Shown here: positions 1-7,040 of the stretch, piece after piece
Position numbering within the stretch: position 1 is the first letter of the stretch
Layout: each line of letters starts with the position of its first letter
From: Herpetosiphon gulosus
GTDB taxonomy: Bacteria > Chloroflexota > Chloroflexia > Chloroflexales > Herpetosiphonaceae
Reading direction: 5' to 3'
Assembly: GCF_039545135.1 (NCBI RefSeq)
Contig: NZ_BAABRU010000009.1
Span: 124,001 to 188,000, forward strand
DNA: 64,000 bases
The notes under the pieces: model-generated
Database searches by the model: none
Told to the model about the DNA's origin: nothing
Seen by the model: the letters and a program-made list of their open reading frames with translations, nothing else
Position numbers and translations under genes: made by a program

Positions 1-89
1 AGGGAACAGCACTATAATAAAGCGTGGACTAATGAGGCATAGCTAGCTAGCAAATAGGTTATTTTAGCCAGCAAATTGAGGTGTTGTGT

Positions 90-911
90 ATGTTTACGGT
101 CGGCGAATTTGCCCGCATTGCGCAGGTTTCCAAGCGTTTTTTGCGCTACTACGATGAATTAGGCCTGTTTCCGCCAGCAAGCATCGACCACGCCAATGGC
201 CGACGCTACTACAGCGCTGAGCAATTACCAGCCTTGAACCGAATTTTGGTGCTCAAAGATTTGGGCTTTTCGCTCGATCAAATTAAAGATCTCGCCCACG
301 ATCAGATCTCTGCTGAGCAGATGCAACAGCTCTTACGTCAGAAAAAAGCTGAGATCGAAGCCCATTTGCGCGAAGAAACTCAACGTATTCATCGCATTGA
401 ATCACGCTTGAATGCACTGAATGATTTTGACAAGCCGCTGAATGTGGTGCTCAAGCCAATGCCCAGCCAAAACGTGCTCAGCACCCGCATCGTCGCCGAA
501 AATTTCGAATCAGGCTTGCAGGCGATTCAACAGATTCGTCAACATCTGCCAACCAGCAAACGCTATGGCTTGTGCTTTTGTATCTGTCAAGATAGTACGA
601 CCTCAATCTATGATATGGATTTGGAAATTGGCTGTTTTATTGAGCAAACCAAGCATGCACCAATCAAAATTTCGCCCCAATTTGAATTACAGTTCAACCA
701 ACACCCCGCCAGCGAACTGATGGCCACCAGCGTGGTACAAGGCCCGCTTGAGCGCATTTTGACCAGCTACGAGCAAATTGGCCGTTGGGCCGAACTAAAT
801 GGCTATCGACCAATCGGCATGCCGCGCGAAATTTCGTTGCAACTGCCGCAAACCAGCGATGCCAGCGATTTACTGACCGAAGTGCAATTTCCGATCGAGC
901 CAATTAAATGA
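90..911 (+). CDS. MerR family transcriptional regulator with GyrI-like effector domain
   Basis: This is a 273-residue DNA-binding regulator. Residues 2-70 form a MerR winged helix-turn-helix (FTVGEFARIAQVS, then FLRYYDELGLFPP with the usual RYY tract). A coiled-coil dimer helix follows (about 75-115), and residues 120-273 resemble the GyrI/effector-binding domain of BltR/BmrR-type drug sensors. I chose the ATG at 90 because GAGG at 78-81 sits 8 bases upstream; the GTG at 81 in the same frame has no ribosome site. A TATAAT at 13-18 could be its -10 box, but the -35 would lie off the left edge. The next gene is a co-directional NmrA-like protein 94 bases away, a common target arrangement. The ligand is unknown. 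Confidence 0.85.
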   Translation: MFTVGEFARIAQVSKRFLRYYDELGLFPPASIDHANGRRYYSAEQLPALNRILVLKDLGFSLDQIKDLAHDQISAEQMQQLLRQKKAEIEAHLREETQRIHRIESRLNALNDFDKPLNVVLKPMPSQNVLSTRIVAENFESGLQAIQQIRQHLPTSKRYGLCFCICQDSTTSIYDMDLEIGCFIEQTKHAPIKISPQFELQFNQHPASELMATSVVQGPLERILTSYEQIGRWAELNGYRPIGMPREISLQLPQTSDASDLLTEVQFPIEPIK

Positions 912-1005
912 GTAAACAATGAGAAGCCTAAAATAGGGCTTGCAGTTAACGTTACGTGAAGATTTAGACTGCTCATGGATTTGATTTTTATCGAGGAAAA
1001 CACCC

Positions 1006-1851
1006 ATGACAGCTAAAAATCTGGTTTTGGTCACAGGTGGCACGGGCAAAACAGGTCAGCGGATTGTCGCCCGCTTACAAGCCCAGGGCATCAAGCTACG
1101 CATTGGCTCGCGTTCAGCCAGCCCCAGTTTCGATTGGAATGATCAACAAACTTGGCCGGAAGCCTTGGCCGATGTGCAAAGCGTCTACATCTGCTACCAA
1201 CCTGATCTGGCGATTCCGGCTGCAATCGATACAATTCGGGCCTTTTGCCAGTTGGCGGTTGCCAGCGGAGTTAAACATTTGGTGCTGCTCTCGGGGCGCG
1301 GCGAACCAGAAGCCCAAGCCTGTGAGCAAGTTGTGCAAACCGCAGGCGTAGCTTGGACGATTATGCGAGCAGGCTGGTTTATGCAAAATTTTAGCGAATC
1401 ATTTTTTCACGAGCCACTGCTCAATGGCCAAATCTTCTTGCCCGCCAGCGATGTCAAAGAGCCATTTATTGATGCCGATGATATTGCCGATGTGGCGGTG
1501 GCCGCCTTGACTAACGTTGAACAACATCAAGGCCAATTGTATGAAATTACTGGGCCGCGCCTCATGACCTTTGCCGAAGCCATTAGCGAAATTGCCCAAG
1601 CCAATGGCCGCCCAATCGATTATCAGCCCATTCCGATCGAGGCCTATCTGGAAGCATTACGCGAACAACAGTGGCCTGCCGACATGCTTTGGTTGGTCGA
1701 ATATTTGTTTAGCCAAGTGCTTGATGGCCGCAATGCCTACACAACCAATGGAGTCGAACGCGCCTTAGGTCGCCAGCCCAACGACTTCAGCAAGTTTGCG
1801 CGTGAGGCCGCAGCCCGTGGCGTTTGGCAACTTGCCAGCGTCAGTCGCTAG
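1006..1851 (+). CDS. NmrA-like NAD(P)-binding protein (atypical SDR)
   Basis: This 281-residue Rossmann-fold protein carries the dinucleotide motif GGTGKTG at residues 11-17 after an N-terminal beta strand. Its single-domain layout and IMRAGWFMQNF segment are typical of the NmrA/QorB/azoreductase-like atypical SDR group. These proteins either reduce quinone-like substrates or sense NAD(P) status; the sequence does not decide which. GAGG lies about 9 bases before the ATG. It follows a MerR gene and precedes a flavodoxin gene, suggesting a small redox or xenobiotic-response group (inference). A stem-loop terminator follows directly. Confidence 0.8.
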   Translation: MTAKNLVLVTGGTGKTGQRIVARLQAQGIKLRIGSRSASPSFDWNDQQTWPEALADVQSVYICYQPDLAIPAAIDTIRAFCQLAVASGVKHLVLLSGRGEPEAQACEQVVQTAGVAWTIMRAGWFMQNFSESFFHEPLLNGQIFLPASDVKEPFIDADDIADVAVAALTNVEQHQGQLYEITGPRLMTFAEAISEIAQANGRPIDYQPIPIEAYLEALREQQWPADMLWLVEYLFSQVLDGRNAYTTNGVERALGRQPNDFSKFAREAAARGVWQLASVSR

Positions 1852-1865
1852 CGTTTCCGCATTAC

Positions 1866-1899
1866 AACCCTGCTCTCACTGATTGGGAGCAGGGTTTTT
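1866..1899 (+). terminator. Rho-independent terminator, possible alternative fold over next RBS
   Basis: A perfect 10-bp stem (AACCCTGCTC 1866-1875 with GAGCAGGGTT 1887-1896) runs into a T tract (1895-1899). The right arm is repeated as GAGCAGGGT at 1904-1912, immediately before the next start codon, so the left arm could pair with either copy. Confidence 0.75.
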
Positions 1900-1912
1900 A
1901 AAGGAGCAGGGT

Positions 1913-2425
1913 ATGACGATTTTGGTAACCTATGCTAGTCGCGGTGGGGCAACGGCAGGAGTGGCCCAAGCGATCGCCAAAGTTTTGATTGAACAAGGTT
2001 TACAAGTAACGCTGCTACCAATGCAGCAAGTGCACGATCTGAGCAACTATCAGGCGGTCGTTGCAGGCAGCGCCATTCACAAAAATAATTGGTTGCCCGA
2101 GGCACTGACCTTTGTCAAACAGCATCAATCAGCGTTGCAAACCAAACCATTTGCAGCTTTTTTGACCTGCTTGGCCTTGGCAATGACCAAACAGCCTGAA
2201 AAAACTCGCACTGATGTAGCTCAATGGCTGCAACCAGTACGTAATTTGGTGCAGCCATGTAGCGAAGGCCTATTTGCTGGCGTATTGGATTTAAGCAAAA
2301 TCAGTTTGGGCTACCGAATGTTATTTCGCGGCGCAATGCTAGTGCGACGCTGGCGCGAGGGCGATTATCGCAATTGGCCAGCGATTGAAGCATGGGCCGC
2401 TGCGCTACCAAGTCAACTAATCTGA
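1913..2425 (+). CDS. Flavodoxin-domain protein, HemG-like
   Basis: This 170-residue protein starts with the FMN phosphate-binding loop of flavodoxins (TYASRGGATAGVA, residues 6-18). The length and the phrase VAGSAIHKNNWLPEALTFV match the menaquinone-dependent protoporphyrinogen oxidase (HemG) and flavodoxin_5 type. In HemG, FMN oxidises protoporphyrinogen with a quinone as acceptor; whether this one acts in haem synthesis cannot be told, as no haem gene is nearby. AAGGAG at 1901-1906 with a 6-base spacer fixes the ATG at 1913; an upstream in-frame TTG at 1883 lies inside the terminator hairpin and is rejected. Confidence 0.8.
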   Translation: MTILVTYASRGGATAGVAQAIAKVLIEQGLQVTLLPMQQVHDLSNYQAVVAGSAIHKNNWLPEALTFVKQHQSALQTKPFAAFLTCLALAMTKQPEKTRTDVAQWLQPVRNLVQPCSEGLFAGVLDLSKISLGYRMLFRGAMLVRRWREGDYRNWPAIEAWAAALPSQLI

Positions 2426-2463
2426 AACACAAAGGGATGAAGGGTCAGAGTATTTATTTTAAC

Positions 2464-2488
2464 CACGAAGATCACGAAGAACATGAAG
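2464..2488 (+). repeat. 9-bp CACGAAG-type tandem repeat in intergenic spacer
   Basis: Three units with 9-base period (CACGAAGAT, CACGAAGAA, CATGAAGGG) lie in the 233-base spacer between two convergent genes. A similar set occurs at 17048-17092. The rest of this spacer holds a C-rich stretch of CCCCTA/CCCCTG words (about 2589-2620) and no convincing gene. Confidence 0.6.
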
Positions 2489-2658
2489 GGCTGAAACCGC
2501 GTAGCACACTACGTTATGTTTATCCACAAATTATGCTTTTGCTATCCCTAGTGGGCTATAACATTGACTTAGCGCTATGCTCAATCCTAGCCCCTAGCCC
2601 CTGAATCCTGACCCCTATCCACCCTCTGCGCCGCTGCGTTAATTGATCCGATCCTTGA

Positions 2659-3726
2659 TCAATGTTTAAGTCGTGGATCGAGGGCATCACGTAAGCCATC
2701 GCCAAGCAAATTAAAGCCCAGCACAGTCAGCATAATCGCGATCCCAGGAAACAAGGCATACCACCATTGGCCAGTACCGACATATTCGCGGGCGGTCGAA
2801 AGCATCGAACCCCACTCAGGTCGCGGTGGTTGTGCACCCAGCCCCAAAAAGCCCAAGGCCGCCACACTGGTAATCGATGAAGCCACGCTCAAGGTCATTT
2901 GGACCAAAATCGGGGTTAAGCTGTTGGGCAAAATATGCCGCAACAACATGCGCATTCGGCTCACGCCAACCGCCTCGGCAGCGTTAATATACTCTTGATT
3001 ACGCACACTCAACACCGCTGCTCGGGCAATTCGCCCGAAAATTGGAATTTCGACCACCGCCACTGCCAACATTGCATTGAACAACGGTGGATCAAAAATC
3101 GTTTGCAAAATTGGCAATTCGGTAATTTGTTGACTAAATTTATACGAAAACGATTCACGGTTATTGCTAATTGCGGTCAATGCAATTGCCAAGAGAATCG
3201 AGGGAAACGCTAGCAAAATGTCCATTAGCCATGTCGCGACTGTATCAATAATGCCGCCGAAAAAGCCCGAAATCAAGCCCAGCAACGAGCCAAAAATTAC
3301 CGCCAATATCACTGCAAATGTGCCCACCGTCAGCGAAATTGGCGCACCATGCAACACCCGAATAAAGATATCGCGACCTAATTGATCGGTGCCAAATGGC
3401 CGTTCAAATCTGCCCCACGGAATATCTTTGCGGGCTTTGTCGATGCTTTTGCTAGCAGCGTCGGCCCGTTCTTCGGCGGTCATCAGCCACGATGGCGGTT
3501 GTAGTTTGTTGGCAGTATCACGATTGAGCGTCTGATCGAGCGGTTGCACCAAGGGCGTGATAATCGCAATTGCAAACAGAAAAGCACAAATGACCATTCC
3601 CAAACGGCCAACCGTGCTACTAAACAGCCGCCGCCGCGCATCACTCCAAAGCGAACGCGGCTTACGCGAAAGTAACGCTTGATCGCTCGTTGGTTTATTG
3701 GTGATAGTTGGTTCAGTTGTCGCCAT
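2659..3726 (-). CDS. ABC transporter permease, DppC/OppC type
   Basis: This 355-residue inner-membrane subunit belongs to a peptide/nickel-type importer. It has an N-terminal cytoplasmic stretch and first membrane helix, a long external loop with FGTDQLGRDIFIRVLHGA, then five more helices. The EAA loop that contacts the ATPase is visible as AAEAVGVSRMRMLLRHILPN, followed by the family's GLGAQPPRPEWG signature. The ATG at 3726 has AAAGG upstream; a TTG six bases earlier is less likely. It is the last gene of a binding protein-DppB-DppC operon, 44 bases after the DppB gene. The usual ATPase genes (DppD/DppF) do not follow; the next gene is convergent. Confidence 0.9.
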   Translation of the reverse strand: MATTEPTITNKPTSDQALLSRKPRSLWSDARRRLFSSTVGRLGMVICAFLFAIAIITPLVQPLDQTLNRDTANKLQPPSWLMTAEERADAASKSIDKARKDIPWGRFERPFGTDQLGRDIFIRVLHGAPISLTVGTFAVILAVIFGSLLGLISGFFGGIIDTVATWLMDILLAFPSILLAIALTAISNNRESFSYKFSQQITELPILQTIFDPPLFNAMLAVAVVEIPIFGRIARAAVLSVRNQEYINAAEAVGVSRMRMLLRHILPNSLTPILVQMTLSVASSITSVAALGFLGLGAQPPRPEWGSMLSTAREYVGTGQWWYALFPGIAIMLTVLGFNLLGDGLRDALDPRLKH

Positions 3727-3770
3727 AATCAACCTTTACAAACAAGTTGCATCCACAACGCCGAGCAGCG

Positions 3771-4811
3771 TTACTTATATTGAATTCGTGGGTCAAAGAA
3801 GCGGTAGGAAATATCGACCAAGGTATTGATTAACACAAATACCAATGAAACGAACATTACGCCACTTTGTACCACCGGATAATCGCGGGCCAAAATGCCA
3901 TCGAGCAACCAGCGCCCAATTCCAGGCCATGAAAACACCGTTTCAGTCAAAACAGCGCCGCCTAGCAAAAACCCTAATTGCAGCCCAATCACCGTAATGA
4001 CTGGAATTAAGGCATTGCGTAGGCCATGGCGCAAAATTGTAATCCGCGCTGATAAACCTTTAGCACGGGCCGTGCGAATATAATCTTGATACAGCACTTC
4101 GAGCATGGCCGAACGAGTCATGCGGGCGATACTGGCAAGTGGCACAGTTGCCAAGGCAAGGCTAGGCATAATCAAATGCTTAAAAGCGTTCATGGTAATG
4201 TCGAAACGCCCAAGCAAGAGGCCATCAAGCAAATACAGGCCTGTGATTGGCTCGAACGAGCCTTGCAAGCTAGTATCAAGCCGCAAACTTGGATCAAGCC
4301 ATTTCAGTTTGACCGAAAAGAGGTATTGCATCATCAAGCCCAACCAAAAGATCGGGATTGAAACGCCCAGCAAGGCTACAATCATGCTGCTGGCATCGAT
4401 CCATGAGCCACGTTTGGTCGCTGCAACCACGCCTGTGGTCACACCAACCACCACCGCAATCAACAAAGCACTCAAGGCCAACTCGATCGTCGCGGGAAAA
4501 CGCTGCTTTAATTCTTTGGAGATCGCTTGGCGGGTTTTGATTGAATCGCCAAAATCGCCAGTAGCAAAATTGGTGATATAGGTAACATATTGGCTTTCAA
4601 AGATGTTGCCGCTCTCAAAATTAAGAAACAAGGGGCGATCAAGTTTGAGTTTGGTGCGCAAGGCAGCGCGTTGTTCGGGGGTTGAGCGTTCACCGAGAAT
4701 GATAATCGCCGGATCACCGGGGATCGTTCGCAGCAGGGTAAAAACCAAGAGCGAAATTCCAAGCAGGACGGGAATAATGCCAAGCAGCCGACGAAAAATA
4801 TACCCAACCAT
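3771..4811 (-). CDS. ABC transporter permease, DppB/OppB type
   Basis: This 346-residue permease begins with the family hallmark YIFRRLLGIIPVLLGISLLVF and has about six membrane helices. The EAA loop reads RTARAKGLSARITILRHGLRN, and TVFSWPGIGRWLLDGILARD near the C-terminus is the classic DppB ending. It pairs with the DppC-type subunit downstream to form the channel. AAGGAAG precedes the ATG. A strong hairpin (4828-4866) lies between the binding-protein gene and this one, a common way for the binding protein to be made in excess. Confidence 0.9.
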   Translation of the reverse strand: MVGYIFRRLLGIIPVLLGISLLVFTLLRTIPGDPAIIILGERSTPEQRAALRTKLKLDRPLFLNFESGNIFESQYVTYITNFATGDFGDSIKTRQAISKELKQRFPATIELALSALLIAVVVGVTTGVVAATKRGSWIDASSMIVALLGVSIPIFWLGLMMQYLFSVKLKWLDPSLRLDTSLQGSFEPITGLYLLDGLLLGRFDITMNAFKHLIMPSLALATVPLASIARMTRSAMLEVLYQDYIRTARAKGLSARITILRHGLRNALIPVITVIGLQLGFLLGGAVLTETVFSWPGIGRWLLDGILARDYPVVQSGVMFVSLVFVLINTLVDISYRFFDPRIQYK

Positions 4812-4827
4812 GCATTCTTCCTTACTA

Positions 4828-4866
4828 TACGCCGCTTGTTAGAGTTAAGTGCTAACAAGCGGCGTA
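4828..4866 (-). promoter_or_regulatory. Intercistronic stem-loop between binding-protein and permease genes
   Basis: A perfect 15-bp inverted repeat (4828-4842 with 4852-4866) has a 9-base loop. No T run follows on the minus strand, so it looks like an mRNA-stabilising or partial-stop hairpin rather than a full terminator. Confidence 0.7.
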
Positions 4867-4880
4867 GGCTCGGCTATTGG

Positions 4881-6668
4881 TTATTTGGTGATTGAGATCG
4901 GTGCGAATGATTCGCCACCAGTTGGATTTGGCACCCAGCCTTGCAAGGCTTTTTTAGCTGCCAATACTGGCGGAGCATGCACGATCGGAATCCGGGGCAA
5001 ATCGGTGTTAATCAACTTGCCAGCTTCTTGGAACAAGCGGATCGACTCGGCGGGTGAGGAAGCACCACCTGCATCGGCCAGCAATTGCCAAACTTGCTCG
5101 TTGGTATAACCAGCTTCGTCGGCGTTGCCTGGACCAAAGTGAGTGAACAAGAAGTTGTTTGGGTCGCCATAGTCGCCCGTCCAACCCAACATGACCATCC
5201 CATTTTTCAGGCCAGCATCCCAGTTATCGAGATACACACCCCAATCTTCGGTTTTGAGTTCGACTTTGATCCCAACGTCAGAAAGTTGGGCCGCGTAGAG
5301 TTCGGCTACCGACTTAGCATCGGGGTAGTAAGGTCGTGAAACGGGCATATACCACAATTCCAAGGGCAATTCAGTACCATCGGTCAAGACCATGGTGCTA
5401 AAGCCATCGGCATAACCAGCTTCGGCCAACAAGGCTTTGGCCTTTTCAGGATCATAGGCATATGGTTCGAGGTCAGTCGCACGATATTCAGCCAAGCCAT
5501 CGGGCAAGAAGTCGTCGGCAATTGAGCCAACGCCGCCATACGAGGCATCAAGAATTTCTTGCTTGTTGATGGCATAGGCAACCGCCTGACGAACCCGCAC
5601 ATCGTCAAAAGGCTTGTTGTTCATGTTCAACGACAAGTAGGCAATGTTGAACGGAGTCAAATCGACTACTTGCAAATCGGCGCTTGAAGCAATTTTATCG
5701 CGGCTATCAGCACTCAAGTTGATTGTGAAATCGATTGTGCCAGCTTCAAGCTCGGCCAAACGTTGTGGTGCTTCGGCGATAAAGCGGACAACCACACCTG
5801 GCATTTTGGCCTTGTCGCCCCAATAATCTTCGTTGCGCACTAAGGTGATACTTTGACCAGCATCCCAGCGCTCAAACTTGAAGGGGCCAGTTCCAACGCC
5901 ACCAACTTCAGGTGAGCCATATTTTTCTTTGGCAGCCTTGACGGCATCAGGCGATGAAATCCCGAAGTATGAGGCGGCCAAATAGCTTGGCAACAACGGC
6001 ACAGGCCGCGTCAACACAAACTTAACCGTGGTTGGGTCAACTGCCACAACTTCTTTGAAGGCACTGTTGGGGTCGCCAGCATAACCACCAAAGATGTCGG
6101 GCACGATATTGTATTGTTTGCCTTCAGCACGGAAGCCAAACTCAAAATCGGGCACAAACAAGCGCTGGAAGTTGAACACGACTGCATCAGCGTTGAAGTC
6201 GGTACCATCAGAGAATTTAACCCCTTCACGCAGCGTAAACGTCCACTCAGTCGCGTCGGCGTTTGGTTCCCACTTGGTCGCCAATTCTGGTACAACTTCC
6301 AACGTACCAGCTTTGAAACCCAACAACGATTCTTGGATTTGGCGGGTTACAATCAAAGCCGTACCCGTGGTTGTATCCATTGAATCGAGTGAATCGGGTT
6401 CGCCTGAGCCACCAAACACCAGATACTTATCAGCATCACCCATGGTTGGTTCTTCGGTTGCAGCAGCGGCTTCGGTTGGTGTGGCTGCGGCGGTGTCATC
6501 TGTAGGAGCGGTAGTTGGGGCGGCAGTGGGTTCGCCACCAGTAGCGGGAGTTGAGCCAACAGTCGCGGTTGGAGCGGCGGTTTCGCCACAGGCAGCTATC
6601 AACGGTATCATCAATACCAAGAGCAATAGCCAGCCAATCGAACGCTTACCCGGTTTACGGAAAGACAT
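4881..6668 (-). CDS. ABC transporter substrate-binding lipoprotein, family 5 (DppA/OppA-like)
   Basis: This 595-residue binding lipoprotein has a basic start (RKPGKR), a hydrophobic stretch and a lipobox IAAC with the lipidated Cys at 27. An Ala/Thr/Pro/Glu-rich tether of about 50 residues follows. The family-5 signature is visible in LATKWEPNADATEWTFTLR and EGVKFSDGTDFNADAVVF, with the usual SLNMNNKPFDDVRVRQAVAYA further on. It should deliver peptides or a similar ligand to the two permeases encoded downstream; specificity is not readable. AAGGAGGT precedes the ATG, and a promoter with a perfect -10 box lies about 80 bases upstream. It is the first gene of the operon. Confidence 0.92.
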   Translation of the reverse strand: MSFRKPGKRSIGWLLLLVLMIPLIAACGETAAPTATVGSTPATGGEPTAAPTTAPTDDTAAATPTEAAAATEEPTMGDADKYLVFGGSGEPDSLDSMDTTTGTALIVTRQIQESLLGFKAGTLEVVPELATKWEPNADATEWTFTLREGVKFSDGTDFNADAVVFNFQRLFVPDFEFGFRAEGKQYNIVPDIFGGYAGDPNSAFKEVVAVDPTTVKFVLTRPVPLLPSYLAASYFGISSPDAVKAAKEKYGSPEVGGVGTGPFKFERWDAGQSITLVRNEDYWGDKAKMPGVVVRFIAEAPQRLAELEAGTIDFTINLSADSRDKIASSADLQVVDLTPFNIAYLSLNMNNKPFDDVRVRQAVAYAINKQEILDASYGGVGSIADDFLPDGLAEYRATDLEPYAYDPEKAKALLAEAGYADGFSTMVLTDGTELPLELWYMPVSRPYYPDAKSVAELYAAQLSDVGIKVELKTEDWGVYLDNWDAGLKNGMVMLGWTGDYGDPNNFLFTHFGPGNADEAGYTNEQVWQLLADAGGASSPAESIRLFQEAGKLINTDLPRIPIVHAPPVLAAKKALQGWVPNPTGGESFAPISITK

Positions 6669-6747
6669 GAGACCTCCTTAAGCTATGCGTTCCTAAGATA
6701 GTCTTACTCTCGTCATCTCCACTGATACAGAGCGGTGCGGTTATCGT

Positions 6748-6776
6748 ATTATAGGGCAAAATCCATGCAAGGTAAA
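6748..6776 (-). promoter_or_regulatory. Sigma-70-like promoter for the ABC importer operon
   Basis: On the minus strand TTTACC (6771-6776) and a perfect TATAAT (6748-6753) are separated by 17 bases, about 80 bases before the binding-protein start. Confidence 0.6.
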
Positions 6777-6908
6777 ATCTCGTTAACTTAATTTGGCAAT
6801 CAACTGGCTCGTTTTTTAATATCTTCTCGGCTCCAGCAGCCAGCTTAGGCTTGAAGTAACGCTTCTTTTGTCGATTAATAGACTGCTACAGTACGCTTGC
6901 AGCGCTAG

Positions 6909-6936
6909 TTGTGATTTACCCGATTTAGCCTATAAT
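6909..6936 (+). promoter_or_regulatory. Sigma-70-like promoter for the spermidine-synthase-like gene
   Basis: TTGTGA (6909-6914) and a perfect TATAAT (6931-6936) have a 16-base spacer, about 105 bases before the downstream start codon. Confidence 0.55.
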
Positions 6937-7040
6937 ACGGGGCAGTTACAACTAGGCACGGATTATTTAGAGCAAATTAGATTGCTCATCCTCAAATACT
7001 CCCTCATTAATTCTTTATCAGCCTTATCGAGGTATCAGGT

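Larger units (their letters stand above)
6669..7040 (+). other. Divergent intergenic region with two opposing promoters
   Basis: No convincing gene is seen in these 372 bases. They separate two divergent genes and hold a TATAAT-type promoter for each direction, at 6748-6776 (minus) and 6909-6936 (plus). Confidence 0.6.

Noticed and set aside
2392-2604. Possible 70-codon gene after the flavodoxin
   Set aside because: It overlaps the flavodoxin gene end and consists of repeat words; no ribosome site.
6094-6681. Open frame of about 195 codons opposite the binding-lipoprotein gene
   Set aside because: Ala/Val/Ser-rich product mirrors the low-complexity tether on the other strand, and no start signal is present.
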